A program made the position numbers and the translations under genes. Positions 57,267 to 64,000 of a DNA stretch of 64,000 bases are shown piece after piece. Each line of letters starts with the position of its first letter. Position 1 is the stretch's first letter. This DNA is from Chitinibacter sp. SCUT-21. GTDB lineage: Bacteria; Pseudomonadota; Gammaproteobacteria; Burkholderiales; Chitinibacteraceae. The stretch spans positions 1,612,001-1,676,000 of the forward strand of contig CP102611.1 in assembly GCA_041874755.1 (NCBI GenBank), written 5' to 3'. Below the pieces are notes generated by a model. The model was not told where the DNA came from and ran no database searches. It saw only the letters and a list, made by a program, of their open reading frames with translations.

Positions 57267-58007
57267 ATGAGCGAGCTCAGTGATAACCTGCAACCCCTGA
57301 TCAGCCATTTGGTCGAGCTGCGCACCCGCTTAGTTCGCGGCGCGCTGGTGTTTATCGTTGGCTTTTTAATTGCCTTTGCCTTCTCGGCCAAGCTCTACGA
57401 TTTACTCGTTGCGCCGCTGGCCAGCGTTTTGCCGGGCCAAAAGCTCGTTACCATCGGCATTGCCTCGCCTTTTCTGGTGCAAATTAAAATTGCCGCCTTG
57501 GTGGCCTTCGTCGTAACGCTACCGCATACGCTGTATCAAGTTTGGGCCTTTGTCGCCCCCGGTCTTTACACGCATGAAAAGAAGCTGGTCGCCCCCTTGG
57601 TGATCGCCTCGACGCTACTATTCTTATTGGGTATGAGCTTTGCCTACTTCCTCGTATTTGGCGTCGTGTTTAAATTTATCGCCTCAGTGGTGCCGGCCAG
57701 CATGCAATGGCTACCCGACTCGGGCGAATACCTCGATTTTGCGATGGGTATGTTCCTCGCCTTTGGCGTGACTTTTGAAGTGCCGATCGCCGTCATCGTT
57801 ATGGTGCGGATGGGCTTTGTCACTATCGCCAAACTGCGCGAGATCCGCTCCTATGTCATTGTCGGCGCATTCGTCATCGCAGCCATTGTGACGCCACCTG
57901 ATGTATTATCTCAGTGTCTTTTAGCCATCCCGCTTTGGCTGCTGTATGAAGCGGGTGTCATGGTCGCGTCTTGGCTTTACCAACCCAAAACGCAGCAACA
58001 ATCCTGA
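57267..58007 (+). CDS. tatC: twin-arginine translocase subunit TatC
   Basis: TatC is the six-helix receptor that recognises twin-arginine signal peptides. The 246-residue product begins with LISHLVELRTRLVRG, a family hallmark, and includes PHTLYQVWAFVAPGLYTHEK and the ATPPDVLSQ-like block (VTPPDVLSQCLLAIPLWLLYE). The downstream glycosylation ligase begins 11 bases after its stop. Confidence 0.95.
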   Translation: MSELSDNLQPLISHLVELRTRLVRGALVFIVGFLIAFAFSAKLYDLLVAPLASVLPGQKLVTIGIASPFLVQIKIAALVAFVVTLPHTLYQVWAFVAPGLYTHEKKLVAPLVIASTLLFLLGMSFAYFLVFGVVFKFIASVVPASMQWLPDSGEYLDFAMGMFLAFGVTFEVPIAVIVMVRMGFVTIAKLREIRSYVIVGAFVIAAIVTPPDVLSQCLLAIPLWLLYEAGVMVASWLYQPKTQQQS

Positions 58008-58017
58008 ACTGAGTTTA

Positions 58018-59829
58018 ATGATGCCTTTTCAACTTCGCCTTTACCAAGGGCTGCTCTTTTTATTGGCTGCTGTTCCTTGCGGCATTCCGTTTCGCTGGGA
58101 CCCCAATCCCGTTTTCCCATCTGAACTTGCAGCCTTCTTCTTCTGCGTCTTAATTACGCTGGCAGGGGTTTTAGTTCCAAGCGATAAAAATGAAAAAGCC
58201 AATCCACCTTGGGTTGCAATCATGTGGATCGCGTTTGCAGCCATGATTGGTCTGCAAGCATTAGTGTTACCGCAAGGCTATGCCACCGAACGACTGCACC
58301 CCGTTATTTATGCTTTAGGCGCCGCCGGTGCTGCGTGGTCGTTGGCGCGTGCAATTAGCGTTTATGGCGCCCAGCAGCTGATTAATTTATTTGCGTGGGG
58401 TTTATTGGCCGGCGCCATTTTCAACTCGGGCTTAGCTGTGCCGCAAATTGTGCAGCTGATTCAAGATGGACCGCGCCTGATTTTTGGCAATATTGGCCAA
58501 AAGAATATGTATGGCCACTATCTGGCTTGGGGCTTGGCGAGTGCCGCCTACTTAGTGAGCCAGAAAGACGAAATGCATAAAGGCGTGTTTTATGCGGTGG
58601 CAAGTTGGCTAGCGTTATCTTTGGCGTTCTGCGGCTCCCGCTCGCCGCTTTTATATGCGCTGGCGTGGTTGCCATTTGGCGCACTGATTTGGTGGCGTGG
58701 CGCAGAAACTTTGCGCGAGCTTGGTAAAGCCTTAACGATTGCTGCTGTCTTGATCATTGCAATGCAATTCTTGGCCCCCTTTGTCAATGAGCTGCTACAA
58801 GCATTGTTGAAAGCCAAAAATGAGGTGCCAACTGGTTTAGATCGACTCGACTCCAATGGCTCACGCCGCCTAGTTGAATGGGAAAAAGCATGGACCACCT
58901 TCCTGCAACATCCATGGCTGGGCACAGGCTGGGGTAGCTACGCAGCACAAAGTAATGCACTGCAGGTCAAACCAGAATTTGCCATCGTATCGGAAAGCGT
59001 GTTGTTTACGCATGCGCACAACTCTGTGCTCAATCTTCTGGCTGAAACTGGAATTTTTGCCACCGGCATCATCTTGGCGGGCATTAGTTACGCTTATTTC
59101 AACGTACTGCGTGCGTGGCGCAACCCCGTGGTTGTGTATGCCGCTGCTTTGGCGACGGTATCAATTCTGCATAGCCTAGTTGAATATCCGCTGTGGTATT
59201 TCCATTTCCTCGGCCCGTTTGCATTGATCTTAGTCTTTATGTGCGCAAGTGAAGCTCGCCTAGGCCTTCCTGCAACCTTCGCGCGCATGACTTGGGCGCT
59301 ATGGGGTGGCGTGGCGTTGGCTCTTTCGATTATTGGTGGTCAGATTTATCTCAAAATCTATCCGATCATGGATCCTGCTGGCACCGAATCTTTAAATGCC
59401 GATCGCATCGCCCGTTTGGAAGCAATGCGCAGCAATCCGCTGATTGATTATTACGCTGAACACGCGCTATCGAACTACATCGTTGCGAGCAATACCGAAA
59501 TGGAATGGAAGCTGGCCATTTTGCGCAAGCAAAATGCGATTCGCCCCTATCCTGGCCAGATGACAGATCAAGCCGTCATGGAAGCCTTAAGCGGGAATCA
59601 AGCAATCGCCCATGAGCTTATTCGCCGTGCCGCGTTTGCTTATCCTGAGAGCTTTGATTACTTCTATCAAACCATCGATAGTTTTAAAGAGCCACAAGTT
59701 CGCGCATTGCTTAAAGACGTCGACGAGGCCAGAGACTTTTTTAATGCCAAGCTCGACTTTAAAATTAAGCGACCACAGCTCAGCGATGAAAAAGCCCCAA
59801 CAGCTTCAAGCACCTCTGCCGTACAATAA
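58018..59829 (+). CDS. pglL: PglL-family O-oligosaccharyltransferase / O-antigen ligase-like protein
   Basis: A 603-residue membrane protein with about 11-12 helices and a large periplasmic loop (WzyC domain) with WEKAWTTFLQHPWLGTGWG and LFTHAHNSVLNLLAETG. The block HSLVEYPLWYFHFLGPF and GNIGQKNMYGHYLAWG distinguish PglL, which transfers lipid-linked glycans to Ser residues of proteins such as pilin, from the WaaL ligase. I chose the ATG at 58018; another ATG follows at 58021. After the membrane part a soluble C-terminal segment of about 160 residues ends the protein. It lies 11 bases after tatC and ends at a terminator. WaaL-type activity is the alternative. Confidence 0.85.
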   Translation: MMPFQLRLYQGLLFLLAAVPCGIPFRWDPNPVFPSELAAFFFCVLITLAGVLVPSDKNEKANPPWVAIMWIAFAAMIGLQALVLPQGYATERLHPVIYALGAAGAAWSLARAISVYGAQQLINLFAWGLLAGAIFNSGLAVPQIVQLIQDGPRLIFGNIGQKNMYGHYLAWGLASAAYLVSQKDEMHKGVFYAVASWLALSLAFCGSRSPLLYALAWLPFGALIWWRGAETLRELGKALTIAAVLIIAMQFLAPFVNELLQALLKAKNEVPTGLDRLDSNGSRRLVEWEKAWTTFLQHPWLGTGWGSYAAQSNALQVKPEFAIVSESVLFTHAHNSVLNLLAETGIFATGIILAGISYAYFNVLRAWRNPVVVYAAALATVSILHSLVEYPLWYFHFLGPFALILVFMCASEARLGLPATFARMTWALWGGVALALSIIGGQIYLKIYPIMDPAGTESLNADRIARLEAMRSNPLIDYYAEHALSNYIVASNTEMEWKLAILRKQNAIRPYPGQMTDQAVMEALSGNQAIAHELIRRAAFAYPESFDYFYQTIDSFKEPQVRALLKDVDEARDFFNAKLDFKIKRPQLSDEKAPTASSTSAVQ

Positions 59830-59832
59830 AGC

Positions 59833-59857
59833 CAAGCCCCTGATGGGGCTTTGTTTT
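59833..59857 (+). terminator. terminator after pglL
   Basis: AAGCCCC (59834-59840) pairs with GGGGCTT (59845-59851) across TGAT, then a T-rich run. It lies 4 bases after the pglL stop. Confidence 0.85.
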
Positions 59858-59875
59858 TATCTGATAATTTAGCCA

Positions 59876-60784
59876 ATGAAAAAAGCGATCCCTCCCCTAC
59901 CGCCGATTGATGGCCTAGCTCCCAGCTGCGTGGCCTTAACACCTGGTCCTTGGCAAACCGTGCTGGAATTTTTGGAAGAAAAATTCCCTTTTCTAGAGCC
60001 CGGCATCTTGGCCGAGCGACTGCAAAATGGCGAAATATACGATGATCAAGGGCAGTCAATTCCGGCCGATTCAAAGTATCAACCTGGCCGTTATCTGTGG
60101 TACTACCGTGCCGTTCGCGAGGAAACCCGCGTACCGTTTGAGTTGGACGTGTTATATCGTGACGAGCGCATTGTGGTGGTCGATAAACCGCACTTTCTGT
60201 CGGCCATTCCTGCCGGGCGCTTTGTTAAAGAAACAGTCTTAGTGCGTTTACGCATGCTACTGGGCATACAAGATATCGCGCCAGTACACCGCTTAGATCG
60301 AGAAACGGCTGGCGTGATGATGTTATGCATCGATAAAAACAGCCGCAGCGCATACCAGCAGCTGTTCGAGAGCCGCAATGTGCAAAAAACCTATGAAGCC
60401 ATTGCCCCGTATCGCGCGGATCTGGCGCTGCCCTTGGTACACCGCTCGCGCCTAGCACATGAATCAGGTAAGTTTTTTTCGATGTCTGAGGTTGAGGGCG
60501 AACCCAATAGCGAAACCAAAATCAGTTTATTGGAGCACCGTGGTGACTGGGCTCATTACCAGCTCGAACCGCATACCGGCAAAAAGCACCAGCTACGCGC
60601 GCATTTGGCCGCTTTGCAGATCCCGATTTTGAATGATCCATGGTATCCAGTGGTGCTAGATGATAAGGGTGATGATTTTAGTAAACCACTGCAATTACTG
60701 GCGCGGGAGCTGAAGTTCATTGATCCATTCACCCAGCAAGAACGGGTTTTCACATCAAAACGAGTGTTAAGCTGGCCACATTAA
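59876..60784 (+). CDS. RluA-family RNA pseudouridine synthase
   Basis: A 302-residue enzyme that isomerises uridine to pseudouridine in rRNA or tRNA. The catalytic Asp is Asp141 in PVHRLDRETAGVMM, and GKKHQLRAHLAALQIPILND is the typical second block. An N-terminal S4-like region is weak. The RNA target cannot be told from the sequence. Confidence 0.9.
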   Translation: MKKAIPPLPPIDGLAPSCVALTPGPWQTVLEFLEEKFPFLEPGILAERLQNGEIYDDQGQSIPADSKYQPGRYLWYYRAVREETRVPFELDVLYRDERIVVVDKPHFLSAIPAGRFVKETVLVRLRMLLGIQDIAPVHRLDRETAGVMMLCIDKNSRSAYQQLFESRNVQKTYEAIAPYRADLALPLVHRSRLAHESGKFFSMSEVEGEPNSETKISLLEHRGDWAHYQLEPHTGKKHQLRAHLAALQIPILNDPWYPVVLDDKGDDFSKPLQLLARELKFIDPFTQQERVFTSKRVLSWPH

Positions 60785-60803
60785 ATTTATCGTTTGGTAA
60801 ATT

Positions 60804-60937
60804 TACACTCGGGAATGCCGAAATACTACAAAGACTCGAATAGAGCCGAGCCGTAGAATGATTCATATGGAATACGCCTTGAACACGCATTCCACACCAA
60901 GAGAGTTAGGCCCGCCCAGATCGGCGGGCTTTTTTTT
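60804..60937 (+). ncRNA. possible small RNA or structured 3' UTR with terminator
   Basis: After the pseudouridine synthase stop there are about 120 bases without a gene, ending in a strong intrinsic terminator. Arms GGAATGC (60812-60818) and GCATTCC (60887-60893) could close a long stem around smaller hairpins. A weak -35/-10 pair (TTAAAT at 60781, TACACT at 60804-60809, 17-base spacing) would start transcription near 60816. The family is not recognised; it may instead be the 3' UTR of the upstream gene. Confidence 0.4.
60910..60937 (+). terminator. strong intrinsic terminator
   Basis: GCCCGCC (60910-60916) pairs with GGCGGGC (60923-60929), followed by a run of eight T. It lies 125 bases after the pseudouridine synthase stop. 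Confidence 0.9.
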
Positions 60938-61008
60938 GCCCGTTAAACCGAGGTATTTAATTACAGGACAGTCGATTAAAGCTTTGCAGAAATATACCAA
61001 GCAGGGTA

Positions 61009-61752
61009 TTAAAGCGCACGAGCATAGATAAAAAACTCGCGATTACCATCACCGCCCGCAATTGGGCTCGCAAAGTAATCCAGCACTGCAAAACCAGCGC
61101 TCGCCGCAGCGACGCGGATTTTTTCTTCCACCTGCGGATACAAGGCCTCATCGCGCACGATCCCGCCACGGGCCAAGGCTTGTGGGCCCAACTCAAACTG
61201 CGGCTTCACCAAAAACAGCAATAAACCGCCGACTGGCAATACCGAACGCAGCGCAGGCAAAACTAAGGTCAGCGAAATAAACGACACATCGCCCACAACC
61301 AAATCCAGCGGTGCATCTTGTGCTGGTGCAATCACCTCTGGGCTTAAATGCCGTGCGTTGACACCTTCAAACTGCGTCACGCGCGGATCGGCCAGCAAGC
61401 GCGGATGCAGCTGATCGTGCCCCACTTCAACACCGATCACTTTGCGTGCCCCAGCTTGCAGCAGGCAATCAGTGAAGCCTCCGGTGGAAATACCCACATC
61501 GAGCGCCAGCATCCCAGTTACAGCTAAGTTGGCACTCGCCAAAGCGCCAGCCAACTTCAAGCCCCCACGTGAAACATAGCGATCAACTTCATCGGGCGTA
61601 ATCGTAATTTCAGCCAAGGCATCTAACTTTAACGCGGCCTTGCTAACGATCTTACCATCAGCAAACACCCGCCCCGCTGCAATCATCGTCTGCGCTTGGG
61701 TGCGCGAACTGGCAAAGCCTTGCTCTACGAGAAATAAATCTGCACGAATCAT
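61009..61752 (-). CDS. tlyA: TlyA-family rRNA methyltransferase
   Basis: A 247-residue S4-FtsJ protein. The N-terminal S4 RNA-binding part is IRADLFLVEQGFASSRTQAQTM, residues 2-23. The methyltransferase has LALDVGISTGGFTDCLLQAGA for AdoMet, with Ile in place of the usual Gly-Ser context, and VVGDVSFISLTLVLPAL. TlyA methylates 2'-O of rRNA cytidines; some members are haemolysins. I chose the ATG at 61752. It begins just after the upstream gene's stop. Confidence 0.9.
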   Translation of the reverse strand: MIRADLFLVEQGFASSRTQAQTMIAAGRVFADGKIVSKAALKLDALAEITITPDEVDRYVSRGGLKLAGALASANLAVTGMLALDVGISTGGFTDCLLQAGARKVIGVEVGHDQLHPRLLADPRVTQFEGVNARHLSPEVIAPAQDAPLDLVVGDVSFISLTLVLPALRSVLPVGGLLLFLVKPQFELGPQALARGGIVRDEALYPQVEEKIRVAAASAGFAVLDYFASPIAGGDGNREFFIYARAL

Positions 61753-61753
61753 C

Positions 61754-62317
61754 TTAGTGACCACACAACTGATCTTCGCAAGGTTTACCATCACCATCGC
61801 CGTCCATGATCGTGCCGGGACAATTGTTTAAATAAAACACTGCCTCTTCACAACTCACCATTTCTGAGCAATGTGATTTATTTCCACAAGTAAATTGTTG
61901 TGATGTGGCTGCATTTGAAATTAAGCCATTTGCTTGATCAACAGATCTAGCTTTTTCCTGGCTCATCCCCGGCCACACAGCTTGGTAGATAAAAACGCCT
62001 CCGCCGATCAGCAAAGCAAAAGTCAACAAGCTACTTAGCAAATTAGATTTCCCCGCGGATTTAGGCGTTCGTTTCCGAGCCGCACCACGCTCAAACCCTT
62101 TATCGCCAACAAACCGAATTGAAGTGGCTTTCGGCCCTTTTGCATCACTGACTTTGACATCAAAAGTGACAATATCACCTATGGCTGGGCGCACTCCTCG
62201 AGGGGAGAACTCAGATATATGAGCAAATATTTCAGCTGCTTGCCCATTTTGCTGCACAAAGCCAAATCCTCTGTCATCGTTCCACTTGATGACCTTCCCC
62301 TGCATTGCCATAAACAT
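61754..62317 (-). CDS. cold-shock domain / excalibur-domain membrane protein
   Basis: A 187-residue protein of three parts. An N-terminal cold-shock domain (about 1-65) contains GKVIKWNDDRGFGFVQQNG and IFAHISEFSPRG, the RNP1- and RNP2-like motifs. A membrane helix follows a basic linker (LLTFALLIGGGVFIYQAVW, about 90-110). The C-terminal part has six Cys and ends in DGDGDGKPCEDQ, an excalibur calcium-binding motif. The nucleic-acid and extracytoplasmic halves would lie on opposite sides of the membrane. ATG starts at 62317 and 62311 are both possible. Confidence 0.85.
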   Translation of the reverse strand: MFMAMQGKVIKWNDDRGFGFVQQNGQAAEIFAHISEFSPRGVRPAIGDIVTFDVKVSDAKGPKATSIRFVGDKGFERGAARKRTPKSAGKSNLLSSLLTFALLIGGGVFIYQAVWPGMSQEKARSVDQANGLISNAATSQQFTCGNKSHCSEMVSCEEAVFYLNNCPGTIMDGDGDGKPCEDQLCGH

Positions 62318-62329
62318 TGAACTCAAAAA

Positions 62330-63112
62330 TTAAATAAATGATTCATCCGCACGCAAATAACGCCACTGCCCGCGTGGCAATTCGCCCAGTAGCACGCGAC
62401 CAATACGGATGCGCTGCAAGCCCACCACTTGCAAGCCAACCAGCTCGCACATCCGGCGGATTTGGCGTTTTTTACCTTCGCGTAAAATAAAGCGCAGCTG
62501 GTCTTTATTTTGCCACCACACGCGGGCGGGTTTGAGCGCTTCGCCATCGAGCGACAGGCCGTGATTCAGCAGGCGCAAACCATCCGCCTTCAAATGACCG
62601 GATACGCGCACCAGATATTCTTTTTCCACTTGCGAATTCTCGCCGATCAGCGTTTTGGCCACGACGCCGTCTTGCGTCAACACCAGCAAACCGACCGAAT
62701 CAATATCGAGACGCCCAGCGGGTGCAAGGCCTTGGAAATGCACCGGAGAGAAACGAATCCCGCTGGTATCACCTTCCCAATGGTTTTCAGGCTGCACCAG
62801 CACCACGGCCGGCTCGTAGCCATCTTCGGCTTGGCCCGAAACATAACCAACGGGCTTGTTGATCAAAATGGTGACGCGATTGTCTTGGATTTGTTTGGCA
62901 ATCGGGTCGAGCTCCACGGTTTGCGTTGGCAGCACTTTACTGCCCAACACATTCACCACCTCGCCATCGACCCGCACCCAACCTTTGGCAATGTATTCAT
63001 CGGCTTCACGGCGCGAGCACAGGCCCAATTGGGCAAGGCGTTTTGACAGGCGCAGCGGCTCTAGCTCGCTAGCGGGTTGATCGTGTTGACCCGCTTGTTG
63101 ATGATCGTCCAT
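62330..63112 (-). CDS. RsuA/RluF-family rRNA pseudouridine synthase
   Basis: A 260-residue enzyme: an S4 domain with [22 protein letters not shown], then the catalytic domain with Asp136 in [15 protein letters not shown] and [27 protein letters not shown], read in two parts. It resembles RluF/RluE types acting on 23S rRNA; the exact target is not determinable. It is transcribed ahead of the cold-shock protein and tlyA. Confidence 0.9.
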   Translation of the reverse strand: MDDHQQAGQHDQPASELEPLRLSKRLAQLGLCSRREADEYIAKGWVRVDGEVVNVLGSKVLPTQTVELDPIAKQIQDNRVTILINKPVGYVSGQAEDGYEPAVVLVQPENHWEGDTSGIRFSPVHFQGLAPAGRLDIDSVGLLVLTQDGVVAKTLIGENSQVEKEYLVRVSGHLKADGLRLLNHGLSLDGEALKPARVWWQNKDQLRFILREGKKRQIRRMCELVGLQVVGLQRIRIGRVLLGELPRGQWRYLRADESFI

Positions 63113-63245
63113 GATTTTTCTACGTTAAAAGCCCAATCTGCCATTTTACTGGTTTAATGGCGCAGATAGAACTTGTTTTCTGACTAGCGAACTTTCACGC
63201 GGTTGGCTAAGTCTGAGCTACGCACTCACCAATTAGGAATACACA

Positions 63246-63632
63246 GTGGAACACTACCTCGCTCTTCGCCATTTACATATGACGCTTGCACTGCTGTCAG
63301 GTGCATTTTTTCTTTTCCGTGGCGTATTGATGCTCAAACAATCGGCCTGGCTGCAGCATAAAATCTGCAAAATTGCCCCGCATATCATCGATACCGGTCT
63401 GCTTGCTTCTGCAATTTACCTTGCAGTCATTAGCCAACAAAGCCCGGGTAATTCACCGTGGATTGCTGCCAAAATTGGCGCGCTGCTGCTGTATATCGTG
63501 CTGGGTACAATCGCGATTAAACGCGGAAAAACACTAAAAGTTCGCACAATAGCCCTTGCTGGTGCCTTGGCGACTTTTGTGTATATTTTGTCAGTGGCAC
63601 TGACGCGTAATCCGATGCCATGGCTGGCTTAA
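63246..63632 (+). CDS. SirB family inner-membrane protein
   Basis: A 128-residue protein with four membrane segments beginning YLALRHLHMTLALLSGAFFL, and WLQHKICKIAPHIIDTGLL in the second part, as in the SirB family (SirB2 was linked to invasion-gene expression in Salmonella; the biochemical role is unknown). The start is a GTG with AGGA 8 bases ahead. It is monocistronic. Confidence 0.88.
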   Translation: MEHYLALRHLHMTLALLSGAFFLFRGVLMLKQSAWLQHKICKIAPHIIDTGLLASAIYLAVISQQSPGNSPWIAAKIGALLLYIVLGTIAIKRGKTLKVRTIALAGALATFVYILSVALTRNPMPWLA

Positions 63633-63648
63633 TTGTGTGCTAACAAAT

Positions 63649-63675
63649 AAAAAGGCTGCGATTGCAGCCTTTTTA
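63649..63675. terminator. bidirectional terminator between the SirB gene and moaC
   Basis: AAGGCTGC (63652-63659) pairs with GCAGCCTT (63664-63671) around GATT, with A- and T-runs on the two sides. Confidence 0.88.
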
Positions 63676-63693
63676 TTCACTTTTAGATCGATG

Positions 63694-64000
63694 TTAAACC
63701 AAGGGCAAAGTCGATATCGCTCCAGTCGTCCAATGCCCCGACTTGCCGCCGATTTTTTCGATCAGCCGCACATCGGTCATCACCATGCCTTTATCAACGG
63801 CTTTGCACATATCGTAAATCGTTAGCAGGCCAACTTGCACCGCGGTCAGCGCTTCCATTTCGATACCGGTACGACCAAAGGTCTCGCACGTCACCGCGCA
63901 GCGCACGGTTGATTTGACGCGATCGATAGTGAATTCAACATTCACCGCCGTTAATGGCAATGGATGGCACAGCGGAATCAAATCGCTGGTTTTTTTGGCG
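63694..64000 (-). CDS. moaC: cyclic pyranopterin monophosphate synthase (partial, cut by the window edge)
   Basis: The C-terminal part of MoaC, which closes the molybdopterin precursor from 3',8-cyclo-GTP. The frame runs on past 64000, with [15 protein letters not shown] before the first apparent start, so the 5' part lies outside. Visible blocks are [21 protein letters not shown] and KIGGKSGHW, with catalytic Lys and Asp ([16 protein letters not shown]). Confidence 0.93.
   Translation of the reverse strand, partial: AKKTSDLIPLCHPLPLTAVNVEFTIDRVKSTVRCAVTCETFGRTGIEMEALTAVQVGLLTIYDMCKAVDKGMVMTDVRLIEKIGGKSGHWTTGAISTLPLV

Overview
The window looks like chromosomal DNA of a betaproteobacterium, most likely in the Neisseriales and close to the Chitinibacter/Deefgea group. 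The reasons are the complete mre-mrdA-rodA-rlpA shape cluster, the run mla - yadGH-like ABC - ibaG - murA - hisG, a short-form HisG, a his operon running into hinT-like and tatABC genes, and a PglL-type O-oligosaccharyltransferase. The genus is inference from gene order and protein character; no database was searched. I saw no rRNA, tRNA, CRISPR array, transposase or phage gene.

Layout. 0.1-6.8 kb (+): mreB, mreC, mreD, mrdA (PBP2), rodA, rlpA, the cell-elongation machinery. 6.9-14.4 kb: a small DUF805 protein, then on the minus strand ahpF, ahpC, a YidD-like Cys-rich protein, a GGDEF-EAL sensor and argA. 14.6-23.3 kb: a PagL-type lipid A deacylase (+) facing a minus-strand glycan cluster of a WbaP-type initiating transferase, five glycosyltransferases, a GNAT acetyltransferase and a Wzx-type flippase, most of them joined by short start/stop overlaps. 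23.3-31.7 kb (-): an MSHA-like type IV pilus/type II secretion assembly locus (mshL, mshN, mshE, mshG and PilM/N-, PilO- and PilP-like genes) without pilin, prepilin peptidase or mshM. 32.1-35.8 kb (+): mlaFEDCB and mlaA for outer-membrane lipid asymmetry. 35.8-39.8 kb (+): an ABC-2 exporter pair, ibaG, murA and small genes.

39.8-57.2 kb holds the histidine pathway in pieces. hisG is followed by a K+ channel, a zinc-ribbon DUF805 protein, a CoA-disulfide-reductase/rhodanese flavoprotein and a DUF2950/DUF3300 pair. Then hisD, followed by a TPR protein, a polysaccharide-deacetylase/NTF2 locus with a divergent TetR regulator, and a TfoX-like gene. Then hisB-hisH-hisA-x-hisF-y-hisI-hisE, hinT-like, tatABC and pglL. 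hisC is not in the window, nor is hisZ, which a short HisG needs. 59.9-64 kb: three RNA-modification genes (two pseudouridine synthases, tlyA), a cold-shock/excalibur membrane protein, a SirB family protein and the edge of moaC, plus a possible small RNA near 60.8-60.94 kb.

The most interesting possibility is a distributed O-glycosylation system. The glycan cluster has an initiating transferase, glycosyltransferases and a flippase but no polymerase or export genes. It lies directly downstream of a pilus-type assembly locus on the same strand, and a PglL-type ligase is present at 58 kb. The lipid-linked glycan may therefore be placed on a pilin-like or other exported protein. This is inference; the individual enzyme families are read from the sequence.
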